Position numbers and translations under genes: made by a program. From SIG351 sp045627045 (lineage in GTDB: Bacteria > Bacillota > Clostridia > HGM11327), in NCBI GenBank assembly GCA_045627045.1, contig JAZQMY010000054.1:19991-83990 (forward strand): DNA of 64,000 nt. Direction: 5' to 3'. The notes beneath the pieces were generated by a model that saw nothing but the letters and a program-made list of their open reading frames with translations, did not search any database and had not been told where the DNA came from. Positions within the stretch are counted from its first letter, which is position 1; each line of letters opens with the position of its first letter. Of the stretch, positions 8,186-16,751 are shown piece by piece.

Positions 8186-10141
8186 TTATTTCATATCTTC
8201 ATAAGCATCTCTCTTGTTGAATTGAGCGTGCTTAACAATGTAATCATGACGTACTTCTGCTTTTTCACCCATCAGAATTCCTATCTTGTTTTCAGCTTCT
8301 GCTGCATCACCTATCTGAACTCTGATCATTCTTCTTGTATTCGGGTCGAGAGCCGTTTCTTTGAGCTGATCTGGATTCATTTCACCAAGACCTTTGTATC
8401 TCTGGATCGTGTATCCTTTTTCAAACTCGTCTGTTGCTGCTCTTAATTCCTCATCTGTATATGCATAATATACTTTTGAGCCCTTTTCGATCTTGTAAAG
8501 CGGTGAAAGTCCTATATAAATGTGTCCGTCTTTGATAAGGTCCGGAAAATATCTGTAAAAGAACGTTATAAGAATTGCTCTGATGTGCGCACCGTCCTGG
8601 TCGGCATCGGACAAAATAATAATCTTGTCATAATTAAGTTTTGAGATATCAAATTTGTCGCCAATTCCTGTTCCTAATGCATATATTATTATTTTATATT
8701 CTTCATTTTTCATTACCTGGTCAAATGAAGTCTTTTCTACGTTCAACGGCTTACCACGAAGCGGCAAAATCGCCTGAAAATGTCTGTCTCTGCCTAATTT
8801 TGCTGTGCCTCCGGCAGAATTACCCTCTACTAGATATAATTCGTTTATTGTCTTGTCATTTCCTGAACAGTTTGCTAGCTTTCCTACAAGAACTGAGTTT
8901 TCTACGCCCTTTGACTTTGTTCCTTCACGGATTTTTGATGCTGCGTTGCTTATAGCCTTACGCATCTGGGCGGTTCTGATACATTTATCGGTAATTTTTT
9001 TGGCGGTTTCATCGTTCTGATGAGCTTCCATGAATTTCGTGAACTCTTCGACTACAACTGCTTCGACTGCCGTTCTTGCTTCAGTATTGTTTAGCTTTTC
9101 TTTTGTCTGTCCTTCGAACTGTGCTTCAGCCATTTTTATTGAAATGACTGCTGTTAGTCCTTCACGCGTATCTCCACCTGAAAGAGCGTCCTTTTTGTCT
9201 TTGATAAGATTAAATCTTAATGCAAAATCATTGATCGTTTTCGTGATGCCGCTTCTGAAGCCGGTTTCGTGAGTTCCACCTTCAGAAGTACTTATATTGT
9301 TTGCGTATGAAGCTACGATGTCTGCACTTGAATCTGTGTACTGGAATGCTGCTTCGACCTTAATATTGTTCTTTTCGCCTGATATCTTTATCGGTTCATC
9401 AAAAAGCGTTTGTTTTCCTTCATTGAGAAATTTTACGTAGTCTGACAAGCCTCCTGTAAAGCAGAAATGTTCTTCCTTTGGTTCATTGTCACGTTCATCA
9501 TACAAATCAATTTTAAGACCGCTGTTCAGGTAAGCAATTTCCTTGAGTCTCGTGGAAATCAGATCATAATCGAAGTTTGTGCTTTCAAATACTCTGTCAT
9601 CCGGCAAAAATGTTACTTTAGTGCCTCTTTTTCTTGTGTTTCCGACAATAATAAGGTCTGTTACCGGTTTTCCTGAAATTATGTTTCCTTTTTTATCAGC
9701 GACGCTTTCGTATCTTTGTTTGTACTCTTTACCGTCTCTGTAAACTGTAACTTCAAGCCAACGGGAGAGAGCGTTTACAACTGCGGCGCCAACGCCGTGA
9801 AGTCCGCCTGAATAACTGTAATTTGTGTGGTCGAACTTACCTCCGGCGTGAAGAACGGTAAAAATAACCTGAACTGCCGGCACTTTCATCTTTTGATGGA
9901 TGTCTACAGGCATTCCTCGGCCATTATCGCAAACACTGACACTTTTATCCTTGTTTATGCGTACTTCTATTGAGTCTGCATAGCCATTCAGCGCTTCGTC
10001 AACGGAGTTATCGACGATTTCTGTTAATAAGTGGTGAAGTCCCTTTGACGATGTCGAGCCGATGTACATGGCAGGGCGTTTTCTTACCGCTTCAAGCCCT
10101 TCAAGTACAACAATATCATCTGCGGTATATTTATTTGACAT
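8186..10141 (-). CDS. parE: type IIA topoisomerase subunit B, ParE-like
   Basis: The ATPase subunit partnering the cleavage subunit downstream. It has a GHKL ATPase (EIVDNSVDEAL, DNGRGMPVD, GGLHGVGAAVVNA), a transducer domain, and a TOPRIM region (LVEGNSAGG, DADQDGAHIR). It ends with GYTIQRYKGLGEMN, the form seen in Gram-positive ParE. Length 651 aa. EGNSAGG replaces the common EGDSAGG, an Asn in place of a usually conserved Asp next to the TOPRIM Glu. The ATG follows AAAGGA. Transcription starts from a promoter 100 bases upstream, and the leader contains a parS site. GyrB is the alternative name. Confidence 0.85.
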   Translation of the reverse strand: MSNKYTADDIVVLEGLEAVRKRPAMYIGSTSSKGLHHLLTEIVDNSVDEALNGYADSIEVRINKDKSVSVCDNGRGMPVDIHQKMKVPAVQVIFTVLHAGGKFDHTNYSYSGGLHGVGAAVVNALSRWLEVTVYRDGKEYKQRYESVADKKGNIISGKPVTDLIIVGNTRKRGTKVTFLPDDRVFESTNFDYDLISTRLKEIAYLNSGLKIDLYDERDNEPKEEHFCFTGGLSDYVKFLNEGKQTLFDEPIKISGEKNNIKVEAAFQYTDSSADIVASYANNISTSEGGTHETGFRSGITKTINDFALRFNLIKDKKDALSGGDTREGLTAVISIKMAEAQFEGQTKEKLNNTEARTAVEAVVVEEFTKFMEAHQNDETAKKITDKCIRTAQMRKAISNAASKIREGTKSKGVENSVLVGKLANCSGNDKTINELYLVEGNSAGGTAKLGRDRHFQAILPLRGKPLNVEKTSFDQVMKNEEYKIIIYALGTGIGDKFDISKLNYDKIIILSDADQDGAHIRAILITFFYRYFPDLIKDGHIYIGLSPLYKIEKGSKVYYAYTDEELRAATDEFEKGYTIQRYKGLGEMNPDQLKETALDPNTRRMIRVQIGDAAEAENKIGILMGEKAEVRHDYIVKHAQFNKRDAYEDMK

Positions 10142-10184
10142 TTATTTTTCCTTTAGGTATATATTTTTAAACGAGGCTTTGCAA

Positions 10185-10200
10185 TGTTTCACGTGAAACA
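10185..10200. other. parS centromere site (ParB/Spo0J binding)
   Basis: The sequence TGTTTCACGTGAAACA is a perfect 16-bp palindrome identical to the Bacillus parS consensus TGTTNCACGTGAAACA. It lies in the untranslated leader of parE, about 9 kb from dnaA, as expected for the origin-proximal sites where ParB loads and recruits SMC. The parA/parB genes are not in the window. Confidence 0.95.
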
Positions 10201-10247
10201 AAAAATAAAAAGTAAAAATTATGCCTACAAAACCTCACAATAATATA

Positions 10248-10276
10248 ATTATAGCATAAACCAATGAAAAAATCAA
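10248..10276 (-). promoter_or_regulatory. promoter of parE operon
   Basis: Minus-strand TTGATT (10276-10271), 17-base spacer and TATAAT (10253-10248). The predicted start near 10241 leaves a leader of about 100 bases that includes parS. Confidence 0.7.
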
Positions 10277-10358
10277 CATATATTATTGAATATATAAAAT
10301 GCTACTATATATTGATGAATATATTGATGAAATACGATAATAAAAGATAAGATTTTTA

Positions 10359-10387
10359 TTGAATAAAAGGGTGATATATGATATAAT
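10359..10387 (+). promoter_or_regulatory. promoter of MutS-like gene pair
   Basis: TTGAAT (10359-10364), 17-base spacer and TATAAT (10382-10387). It is divergent from the parE promoter and ends 27 bases before the ATG, which has an AAGGAG site. Confidence 0.7.
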
Positions 10388-10414
10388 TAACGTATTAAGA
10401 TTAAGGAGAATCGT

Positions 10415-11869
10415 ATGTTTTCCATTCTATTTGAACAGATTCCGGAAACTAATTTTGCCGAAGAGCAAGCCTTCAAGGATATAAATGCAGACAGGATATT
10501 CAATGAAAAGGTAAGAAAAATTCTTTGTTATAATATTACTGAAAGCGAAATAAAAGCAAGAACGGAGTTTTTTTCCCAGCTGAGAAAAGATGATAATGCA
10601 GAGAAATTAAGCATATTGGGAAAGGATCTTACTGAGCTTGAGCGTCTGAAAGCGGCATATTACGATGCAGAAAGCAAAATTGAGGTTCTATTTATAGCCA
10701 GAACGCTATGTGATACATATTGCAGGGCTGTAAAAAGGACTCTGAACCTCGCTCTGGACGGGAAATTCATCACAGAATTGAAGAAAGAGGCTGAAAAACT
10801 GCTTGAAGACGTCGAAGAAATGTCTGAAATGGTGAGAGAAACAGAGGAAGCATTCAATACGGTGAAGAACTGGAGACTTTCATTCGGCGGAAGTGGGCTT
10901 GTTTTCATGAAAAGAGGCAGCGCGGAACACGAAGGAATATTCAATAAGCTTATAAAATCAGGAAAAGAACTGAATATAGTAAGCGAGTCCTTCAGAACAG
11001 ATGCAAACATCAAGGTACCTGCGGAATTATCAGATAAGCTGCTTGACATATACCGTGATGAGGTAAAGAAGTTGACAGTATTTGTAAGAAAATATAATGG
11101 AAAGATAAATTTCGATATATTAAAATTGAAGGAAGAAATAGATTTTTATCTTACTATGAAAAAGCTCTATGATAAAGCAGAAAACAGAAAAATTATATCG
11201 ACAAATGCGAATATCAGTAAAAATAAAGAATTCAGAGCAATAAAGGCATATGATATAACGCTCCTTGAAAACAAAGAAACAGAAATAGTGCCAAATGATA
11301 TTGACTTTACAGAAGAGGATTCAGTATGTTTTCTGACAGGCGCAAACGGCGGTGGAAAAACAACTTACCTGAGGAACATTGCGGTGAATATGATTCTTGC
11401 ACTGTCAGGATTCCCGGTATTTGCGGAAAAATGCAGTATTTATCATTTCAGGAAGATATATAGTCATTTTCCTGTGGATGAATCATTCACCGATTCGGGA
11501 AGGCTGAAGGAAGAAGAAAACCGTGCCAACGGTATAATCGAAAATGCAGATAAGGATACATTTATATTATTCAATGAGACTTATTCAGGAACTGATTCAG
11601 TGAAGGGAACAGGGCTTGCGCTTGAAGCGGCGGCAAAAGCTCTGGAAAAAGGGGCATTTATGCTCTTCGTGACTCACTTTTATGACGTAACTGAAAGCAA
11701 TTTTACAATCCTTCAGGCGGTCGTGGAGGAAGGAAACAATAATCAGAGAACGTATAAAATCAGAAAAGGCATGAACAAAAGGGCGTCATTTGCGAATGAT
11801 ATTCTTGATAAGTACGGGCTTTCACTGAAAAAGCTCAAGGAAAGGTTTGGTGAAGACTTTGAAGCATAA
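10415..11869 (+). CDS. MutS-like ATPase A
   Basis: A MutS-family protein reduced to the helical core and the ATPase domain V, with no mismatch-recognition domain I. Residues 1-290 are predicted helical. The ATPase (from about 300) has Walker A GANGGGKTT, a VDESFTDSGR segment, and the Walker B position FILFNETYSGTD, where MutS has DE and this protein has NE. A conserved His follows in LFVTHFYDV. Length 484 aa. It overlaps a second MutS-like gene, suggesting a heterodimer. It probably handles a DNA structure other than mismatches, but function is unknown. There is no Smr nuclease domain, so it is not MutS2. Confidence 0.85.
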   Translation: MFSILFEQIPETNFAEEQAFKDINADRIFNEKVRKILCYNITESEIKARTEFFSQLRKDDNAEKLSILGKDLTELERLKAAYYDAESKIEVLFIARTLCDTYCRAVKRTLNLALDGKFITELKKEAEKLLEDVEEMSEMVRETEEAFNTVKNWRLSFGGSGLVFMKRGSAEHEGIFNKLIKSGKELNIVSESFRTDANIKVPAELSDKLLDIYRDEVKKLTVFVRKYNGKINFDILKLKEEIDFYLTMKKLYDKAENRKIISTNANISKNKEFRAIKAYDITLLENKETEIVPNDIDFTEEDSVCFLTGANGGGKTTYLRNIAVNMILALSGFPVFAEKCSIYHFRKIYSHFPVDESFTDSGRLKEEENRANGIIENADKDTFILFNETYSGTDSVKGTGLALEAAAKALEKGAFMLFVTHFYDVTESNFTILQAVVEEGNNNQRTYKIRKGMNKRASFANDILDKYGLSLKKLKERFGEDFEA

Positions 11870-13283
11870 TCTTTTATACCTTATACCTGAGGAAGAATAC
11901 ACCGTAGATAAGGAGCTTGCCAAGGATCTGCGGCTCAAGGAAAGCTTTTCGTTTGAGGGAATGAGCGAAGCAGAAACGGATTATCTGATCAAAATATTGC
12001 TTTCTCCTGTAAAAAACAAAGTTAATTTAGAGTACAGACGTGAAATTATAAATGAATTTCTATCTGTCCCGGAAATGTTCAACAGAATATTTACAAGCTT
12101 CAATAATTTTAACAAAGAAATAAGAAGCAGACAGAGCGAATTCAACGGCAAGGCCCTCAATTACAAGGACTTTAATTCAAGCAAGAATATGGCTCAGCTG
12201 AACTGCATCCATTTCACAAAGGATCTGCTTCTAATACGAGATATCGAAAAATGTCTATGTAAATATAATTTCAATTCAAGAGGTCTGAACGAATTGAAAA
12301 AACGTATTTCGGGAATAGTTAATAATCCCGAATATATAAAACTGATTGATATTCTTAAATTAATTGAAACTTCAAGCGCAGAGGATGAGTTCAATATGTA
12401 TTTTGAGCTTGGCGAGATGGGCAGGATGAAGGATTATGATATTATAGACTTTGAGGAAGAACAGGAATATACGGCACGTTCGTTTTTCAGGAGAATAAAA
12501 ACGGAAATAAATGTGACCGCCGAGGCGACACTTACGGATAAGAAGAACGAATATCTCTCAAAAAGGTTCAATGATATATCATCTGCCGTGATAATGATGG
12601 ATAAAATGATTTATTCTGAATTCTCAACTGTCGCCGAGCAACTTTCGTTCTATAATTCTGCATTGAAATTCATTCATTTTGTAAAGGAGAAGTTGAATCT
12701 ACCGGTGGTATTCCCTGAGAGGAGCGATTGTACTACTGAAATTTCATCACTTTATGATATAAATCTTCTTGTTAACGGCAAAAAAGCCGTGCCAAATGAC
12801 ATATCGATACCCTACAATATAAACGGAATGGTGATAAGGGGAGATAACAGCAGCGGAAAAACCGTATTTATAAGGTCGGTAGGCACTGCCCAGCTAATGT
12901 TCTCGGCAGGACTCCCTATTGCTGCAGAGAAAGCCGCAATGAGACTTGTGAACGGAATATACTCGCAGTTCTCGTCATCGGAAAAGAAATCGGCAGGAGA
13001 GACCGATTCGGGAAGATTTGAGCAGGAGGTCATGGTTTTCTCATCGATGTTTGAAAGAATAAAGCCGGACTCTCTTGTGATACTCAATGAGTCATTCCAG
13101 ACAACGGAATATTCGGAGGGTGCAGAAGGACTATATCATATATTGAAAGCTATAAATTTTATGGGCTCAAAGTGGATACTCGTCACGCACTTGAAGGAAA
13201 TATTCAATTTATTCAATGACAAAAATACATCAAAGTATGAGATGTTATCTGACGGCTCACATAAGATAAAAAGAGCGGATTGA
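11850..13283 (+). CDS. MutS-like ATPase B
   Basis: The second member of the pair, 477 residues from the chosen GTG at 11850. A TTG one codon earlier (11847) is possible, but the AGGAAAGG site fits GTG better. It overlaps the first gene by 20 bases. The helical core is followed by an ATPase with Walker A GDNSSGKTV (about 332), AGETDSGRFEQE, and Walker B VILNESFQTTE, again with Asn replacing the usual Asp. A late ILVTHLKEI carries the family His. The two proteins are clearly related but divergent, which suggests asymmetric subunits. No domain I clamp motif is visible. Confidence 0.83.
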   Translation: MKTLKHNLLYLIPEEEYTVDKELAKDLRLKESFSFEGMSEAETDYLIKILLSPVKNKVNLEYRREIINEFLSVPEMFNRIFTSFNNFNKEIRSRQSEFNGKALNYKDFNSSKNMAQLNCIHFTKDLLLIRDIEKCLCKYNFNSRGLNELKKRISGIVNNPEYIKLIDILKLIETSSAEDEFNMYFELGEMGRMKDYDIIDFEEEQEYTARSFFRRIKTEINVTAEATLTDKKNEYLSKRFNDISSAVIMMDKMIYSEFSTVAEQLSFYNSALKFIHFVKEKLNLPVVFPERSDCTTEISSLYDINLLVNGKKAVPNDISIPYNINGMVIRGDNSSGKTVFIRSVGTAQLMFSAGLPIAAEKAAMRLVNGIYSQFSSSEKKSAGETDSGRFEQEVMVFSSMFERIKPDSLVILNESFQTTEYSEGAEGLYHILKAINFMGSKWILVTHLKEIFNLFNDKNTSKYEMLSDGSHKIKRAD

Positions 13284-13324
13284 TGAAAAAGCATCCGGAT
13301 CTAAGTATTTTCTGTAGCAAAGCA

Positions 13325-13373
13325 AAGCCTTTCAGCATATAATACAGTGGTTATATGTTGAAAGGCTTGTTTT
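13325..13373 (+). promoter_or_regulatory. long inverted repeat before yunB, covers its ribosome site
   Basis: Arms 13325-13342 and 13351-13368 pair at 17 of 18 positions around an 8-base loop and are followed by GTTTT. It could terminate the MutS-like operon. The right arm includes the yunB GAAAGG ribosome site (13360-13365). The loop-side sequence CATATAATA (13336-13344) resembles a sporulation sigma-factor -10 element. Confidence 0.6.
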
Positions 13374-14033
13374 ATGAGAAGAGTGAAAAGAAAAGTATTG
13401 AGAAACATAATTATATTCTGCCTTGCACTTTCATTGCTTTGTATTTTGTTTATTGCGTTGCTTGAGAGAGCGATAAGGCCGGCAATGAATGCCATTGCGG
13501 AGGTGAGAGTCCGATATTATGCCGTCTCGATCATGAATGATGCTATCAGGGAGGTAATGAGTGAAGAAGGCAATTTTGATTCGGTGGTGGATGTCGTTAA
13601 GGACGAGAACGGCGCTGTTAAGCTTGTGAGGACTGATTCGCTTGCGATTAGCCGGATTTCCACTCAGGTCAGCATGAGGGCACAGGAGATGCTTCAGGAG
13701 CTCAAGGACATAGAAATATCCATTCCGGCAGGCTCACTCATCAACAGCGGTCTTTTGTCCGGCAAAGGCCCCGATATTCACATCACAATGCTCCCTGCTG
13801 GGGCGGTAAGCACTGATTTTTCCACTGAATTTGAGAATGCCGGAATAAATCAGACAAGACACAAGGTTTATCTGCACGTTACGGCTCTCGTCAGGATAGT
13901 TGCGCCGCTTTCGGGGTCGGCCATTGAGGTTTCAACGGCGGTGCCTATAAACGAAATGGTTATTGTGGGCGAAGTGCCGGATACTTATATCAATGTTGAT
14001 GACGGAAACGGCAGGCTGAATCTTGTGCCATAA
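13374..14033 (+). CDS. yunB: sporulation protein YunB
   Basis: A 219-residue single-pass membrane protein. A basic N-terminus is followed by a membrane segment (residues about 10-32) and a conserved extracytoplasmic domain with MNDAIREV and a late VPINEMVIVGEVPDTY, the hallmark end of YunB. In Bacillus yunB is expressed in the mother cell during sporulation and is needed for normal spore formation; its biochemical role is not known. The gene is preceded by a large hairpin and followed by a bidirectional terminator, so it is a single transcription unit. It supports a spore-forming host. Confidence 0.9.
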   Translation: MRRVKRKVLRNIIIFCLALSLLCILFIALLERAIRPAMNAIAEVRVRYYAVSIMNDAIREVMSEEGNFDSVVDVVKDENGAVKLVRTDSLAISRISTQVSMRAQEMLQELKDIEISIPAGSLINSGLLSGKGPDIHITMLPAGAVSTDFSTEFENAGINQTRHKVYLHVTALVRIVAPLSGSAIEVSTAVPINEMVIVGEVPDTYINVDDGNGRLNLVP

Positions 14034-14036
14034 AAA

Positions 14037-14077
14037 GAAAAACGTCAATATAATTCATATATCGACGTTTTTCTTTT
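14037..14077. terminator. bidirectional terminator
   Basis: GAAAAACGTC (14037-14046) pairs with GACGTTTTTC (14064-14073). It is followed by T-rich sequence on the plus strand and preceded by A-rich sequence, so it can serve yunB and the convergent small gene. Confidence 0.8.
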
Positions 14078-14090
14078 ATTTCTCAATTTT

Positions 14091-14297
14091 TCAGCCTCTG
14101 ACTGATTTTACGATTCTGCTGCAGCAGTTTGATGCGATTCCCGGAATCGAAGAGAGCATTTCTCTTCCGCCTTCAATGAACTTTCTTTCAGGACACTTGA
14201 CTGCATCCGAGCAGAGCACATGAAAACCAACTGTCAGTACGAGTGCGCCTGCCGCAAGAGCCAGGCTTACCGTATCTTTTTTCTTCATATTGAACAT
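14091..14297 (-). CDS. small hypothetical membrane or exported protein
   Basis: I do not recognise this 68-residue protein. It has a Lys-rich start (MKKKD), one hydrophobic segment (residues about 10-28, VSLALAAGALVLTVGFHVL), and a polar tail with three cysteines (one in DAVKCPER, a pair in SNCCSRIV). An AAAGGA site lies 10 bases before the ATG at 14297. A second ATG at 14288 is possible. It sits 72 bases downstream of the esterase gene on the same strand and ends at the shared terminator. The real coding status is uncertain because it is short. Confidence 0.5.
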   Translation of the reverse strand: MFNMKKKDTVSLALAAGALVLTVGFHVLCSDAVKCPERKFIEGGREMLSSIPGIASNCCSRIVKSVRG

Positions 14298-14369
14298 AAT
14301 CCATATTTCCTTTCAGCGGATAATTTTTGCACATTTATTATCTGCAGCGGAAAACGAATTATACTTATT

Positions 14370-15245
14370 TCAGATCTCATCGGGAAGATATTCGCTTCCG
14401 TCAACGAATGCACCGAGATTCGTGCCTGCATAATGTCCCAGAACGTGAAGTCCGTATGCACTGAAGTGGCCGCCGACATTCGGATTGACATATTTGCTGT
14501 CGCCGAGAAGAAGCTTGTCGGCAATCCTCGTAAGCATAACAAAATCCTCGTCTTCCCTGCAGAGGTCCTCCTGTGCATTCTGGATTGCGTGGTCTTTGTC
14601 AAGAGCGCTTGCTTTTCCCTCGGGGGCCCAGGATACGATTGAGGCAAAAAGTCCCACACGGATGATGCCGAGCTTGTCAATTCCGATATCCTTTTTCAGC
14701 TCATTTTTCATTGCAAGAAGGCCCTTCTTGTATTCTTCGTAAGAAACGCCCCAGATGGCATCGCTTTCGCCCTGAAGCCATACGGCATAAACGTGTTCGT
14801 AGTTACCGTTGAGCTTTTTGAGAGCGGCCTTTGCTTTTGCGACGACTGCATTGTAGCCCTCGGTTCCGGGGAGCCAGTAGAACATGGCTGCCGAGCCTCT
14901 TGCCGCAGGCACTGCAGCTACGTTCCTGCCTGTTTTTTCAACATAGCTTTTTGCAAATGACGGGATGAGAGTTGAATTGTGATAGCAGGCGCCGCCGAGA
15001 ACATTGTCCTTGAGCCATTCTGACTGATTAACACCCTTGTCAAAGCAATAGCCCTGTGTCATATTGTGTCCTATGTCTTCTCCTGCTGGATTTCTGAGAG
15101 CTTCAAGGCTGTCTGTAAGATATTTGTACTCAACTGCTCCTTCGACAGGTTTAGAGTCGATGAGCGCTTCCGTTTCTCCCTGCATATTGCTCTGTCCCAT
15201 AAAGATTATAATATCGGTTTTACCTGAGTTGTTTATTTTGTTCAT
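14370..15245 (-). CDS. SASA-domain carbohydrate esterase (sialate O-acetylesterase-like)
   Basis: A 291-residue SGNH-type esterase of the SASA (DUF303/CE6-like) family, which removes acetyl groups from sugars such as sialic acid or xylan. The nucleophile serine is in MGQSNMQG (about residue 16), the oxyanion segment is WLQGESDA (about 160), and a late GGHFSAYG supplies a histidine. No signal peptide is visible, so it acts in the cytoplasm on imported substrate. A sigma-A promoter lies just upstream. Substrate cannot be decided from sequence. Confidence 0.85.
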   Translation of the reverse strand: MNKINNSGKTDIIIFMGQSNMQGETEALIDSKPVEGAVEYKYLTDSLEALRNPAGEDIGHNMTQGYCFDKGVNQSEWLKDNVLGGACYHNSTLIPSFAKSYVEKTGRNVAAVPAARGSAAMFYWLPGTEGYNAVVAKAKAALKKLNGNYEHVYAVWLQGESDAIWGVSYEEYKKGLLAMKNELKKDIGIDKLGIIRVGLFASIVSWAPEGKASALDKDHAIQNAQEDLCREDEDFVMLTRIADKLLLGDSKYVNPNVGGHFSAYGLHVLGHYAGTNLGAFVDGSEYLPDEI

Positions 15246-15296
15246 AATATATTATTCTCCTTTCTGAGTGAAAAAAATCATTTTCGGTTCGGGAAA

Positions 15297-15325
15297 ATTG
15301 TATCATATTCCAAATCAAAAGTCAA
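15297..15325 (-). promoter_or_regulatory. promoter of the SASA esterase
   Basis: Minus-strand TTGACT (15325-15320), 17-base spacer and TACAAT (15302-15297). Confidence 0.7.
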
Positions 15326-15380
15326 TAGCGTATTATTCAAGCAAATATAAGGCTTAAAAGGCTTTTACACAAAAAATTAC

Positions 15381-15409
15381 TTTACTTTTTCAGACTGATG
15401 TTATATAAT
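15381..15409 (+). promoter_or_regulatory. promoter of the DUF1801-SDR-nagA-glycosidase operon
   Basis: TTTACT (15381-15386), 17-base spacer and TATAAT (15404-15409), 44 bases before the first gene. Confidence 0.5.
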
Positions 15410-15453
15410 TATAAAAATAATATGAAATATCAGACATTTCGGCAGGGGACGGT

Positions 15454-15930
15454 ATGAAAACGACACTGATAAACGATTATCTTGACAATTTGTCAAAAAC
15501 TCAGAGGGAAAAGCTGATGAGGGTAATAAAATTCATTGCAGGCGAGGTGGAGAACGTTGAGCTTGCGAGCGTATTTACTCTTCCGGGCTTTACCGTTGAC
15601 TATCTTCCGATATGCAACATAAGGGCAAAGAGAAAAACGATTACTGTGAGATTTTTCCAGAAGGACGTTTTTGCCGTCTTCGCAGAAAAGCTCGGCGATT
15701 TGAAGCACGGCAAGTGCAGTGTGACATTTGAAGAGCCCGAGGAATTCATGATCCCGCAGATAAAGAAGCTTCTTGAGGTCACGGCTACCGCAACAAAGGT
15801 GGACGCAGGCTTTCTGAGGTCGATTCGAATGCGTGATTACGGATATTACAATAACTCTCTTCTCTCTCCGAGGAGAAAGCCAGAAAAGAAGGACACCGCA
15901 AAGGTGGTAGGCTTGAGAGAAAGGAAGTAA
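15454..15930 (+). CDS. DUF1801/YdhG-like small protein
   Basis: A soluble 158-residue protein. The N-terminal pattern IN-DYLDNLSKTQREKLMRV and the middle strand pattern resemble the DUF1801/YdhG fold, a CyaY-like small domain sometimes described as an iron chaperone. Function is unknown. The last 25 residues are very basic (SPRRKPEKKD). It begins an apparent four-gene operon, with the SDR gene only 4 bases downstream. The family call is from pattern only and is moderately weak. Confidence 0.55.
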   Translation: MKTTLINDYLDNLSKTQREKLMRVIKFIAGEVENVELASVFTLPGFTVDYLPICNIRAKRKTITVRFFQKDVFAVFAEKLGDLKHGKCSVTFEEPEEFMIPQIKKLLEVTATATKVDAGFLRSIRMRDYGYYNNSLLSPRRKPEKKDTAKVVGLRERK

Positions 15931-15934
15931 CTCG

Positions 15935-16738
15935 TTGAAGGATAATCTGATAATTCTTGTTACCGGAGCAACATCCGGCATAGGCAAAGCAACGGCAGGT
16001 CTTCTTGCATCAAAGGGCTTTACTGTTTACGGCACGGGAAGAAAAGCTTCCGGCGAGACTGTTGACGGAGTGGTGATGCTTCCTCTTGACGTGACAAATG
16101 ACGAATCGGCAAGGAATTGCGTTGAGGAGATAATCAGGAGAGAAGGCAGAATCGACGTGCTTGTGAATAATGCAGGCTACGGAATAGCCGGATCGATAGA
16201 GAACACATCCGTTGATGAAATGAGACAGCAGCTTGAAACAAATCTTTTCGGCGTGCACAGAATGACAAAGCTCGTGTTGCCGTATATGAGAGAGCAGAAA
16301 TCAGGCAGGATAGTCAACATCAGCTCTGTTGCGGGCTTCATTTCAATACCGTTTCAGGCTTTTTACAGCGTATCAAAATACGGCGTTGAGGCTTATTCGA
16401 GAGCACTTAGGTGCGAGGTGGCTGAATTCGGGATAAAGGTCTCAATGGTTCAGCCGGGAGACACAAAAACCGGCTTTACAGGAGAAAGAAAGACTGTGAA
16501 GGACGGAATGACGGGCGTATACGGGGAGAAGCTTCAACAATCTGTGAAAAGAATGGCGCACGATGAGCAGACGGGAAGAGATCCGATATTTATTGCAAGA
16601 GCTGTTCTCAAAACGATAAAGAGAAAGAATCCGCCTGTAAGCCTTACGGTCGGTATAGAGTATAAGGCAATAAAAGCGCTGTCAAAGGTATTACCCGAAA
16701 AGCTGGTTTCGTTTGCAATAAGAAAGCTTTATGCCTGA
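15935..16738 (+). CDS. short-chain dehydrogenase/reductase
   Basis: A classical SDR, an NAD(P)-dependent oxidoreductase of about 267 residues. The cofactor motif TGATSGIG is near residue 11, NNAG near 80, and the catalytic Ser-Tyr-Lys appears as NISSVAG (about 130) and YSVSK (about 147). The substrate is unknown. The start appears to be a TTG at 15935, preceded by AAAGGA at a good distance. It lies between the DUF1801 gene and nagA, close enough to share their transcript. Confidence 0.88.
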   Translation: MKDNLIILVTGATSGIGKATAGLLASKGFTVYGTGRKASGETVDGVVMLPLDVTNDESARNCVEEIIRREGRIDVLVNNAGYGIAGSIENTSVDEMRQQLETNLFGVHRMTKLVLPYMREQKSGRIVNISSVAGFISIPFQAFYSVSKYGVEAYSRALRCEVAEFGIKVSMVQPGDTKTGFTGERKTVKDGMTGVYGEKLQQSVKRMAHDEQTGRDPIFIARAVLKTIKRKNPPVSLTVGIEYKAIKALSKVLPEKLVSFAIRKLYA

Positions 16739-16751
16739 GAAAGAGAAAAAT

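Noticed and set aside
5690..10141. Naming of the pair as gyrA/gyrB
   Set aside because: The GyrA box is missing in the expected place and the C-terminal motifs resemble ParC/ParE; the alternative is kept open in the entries.
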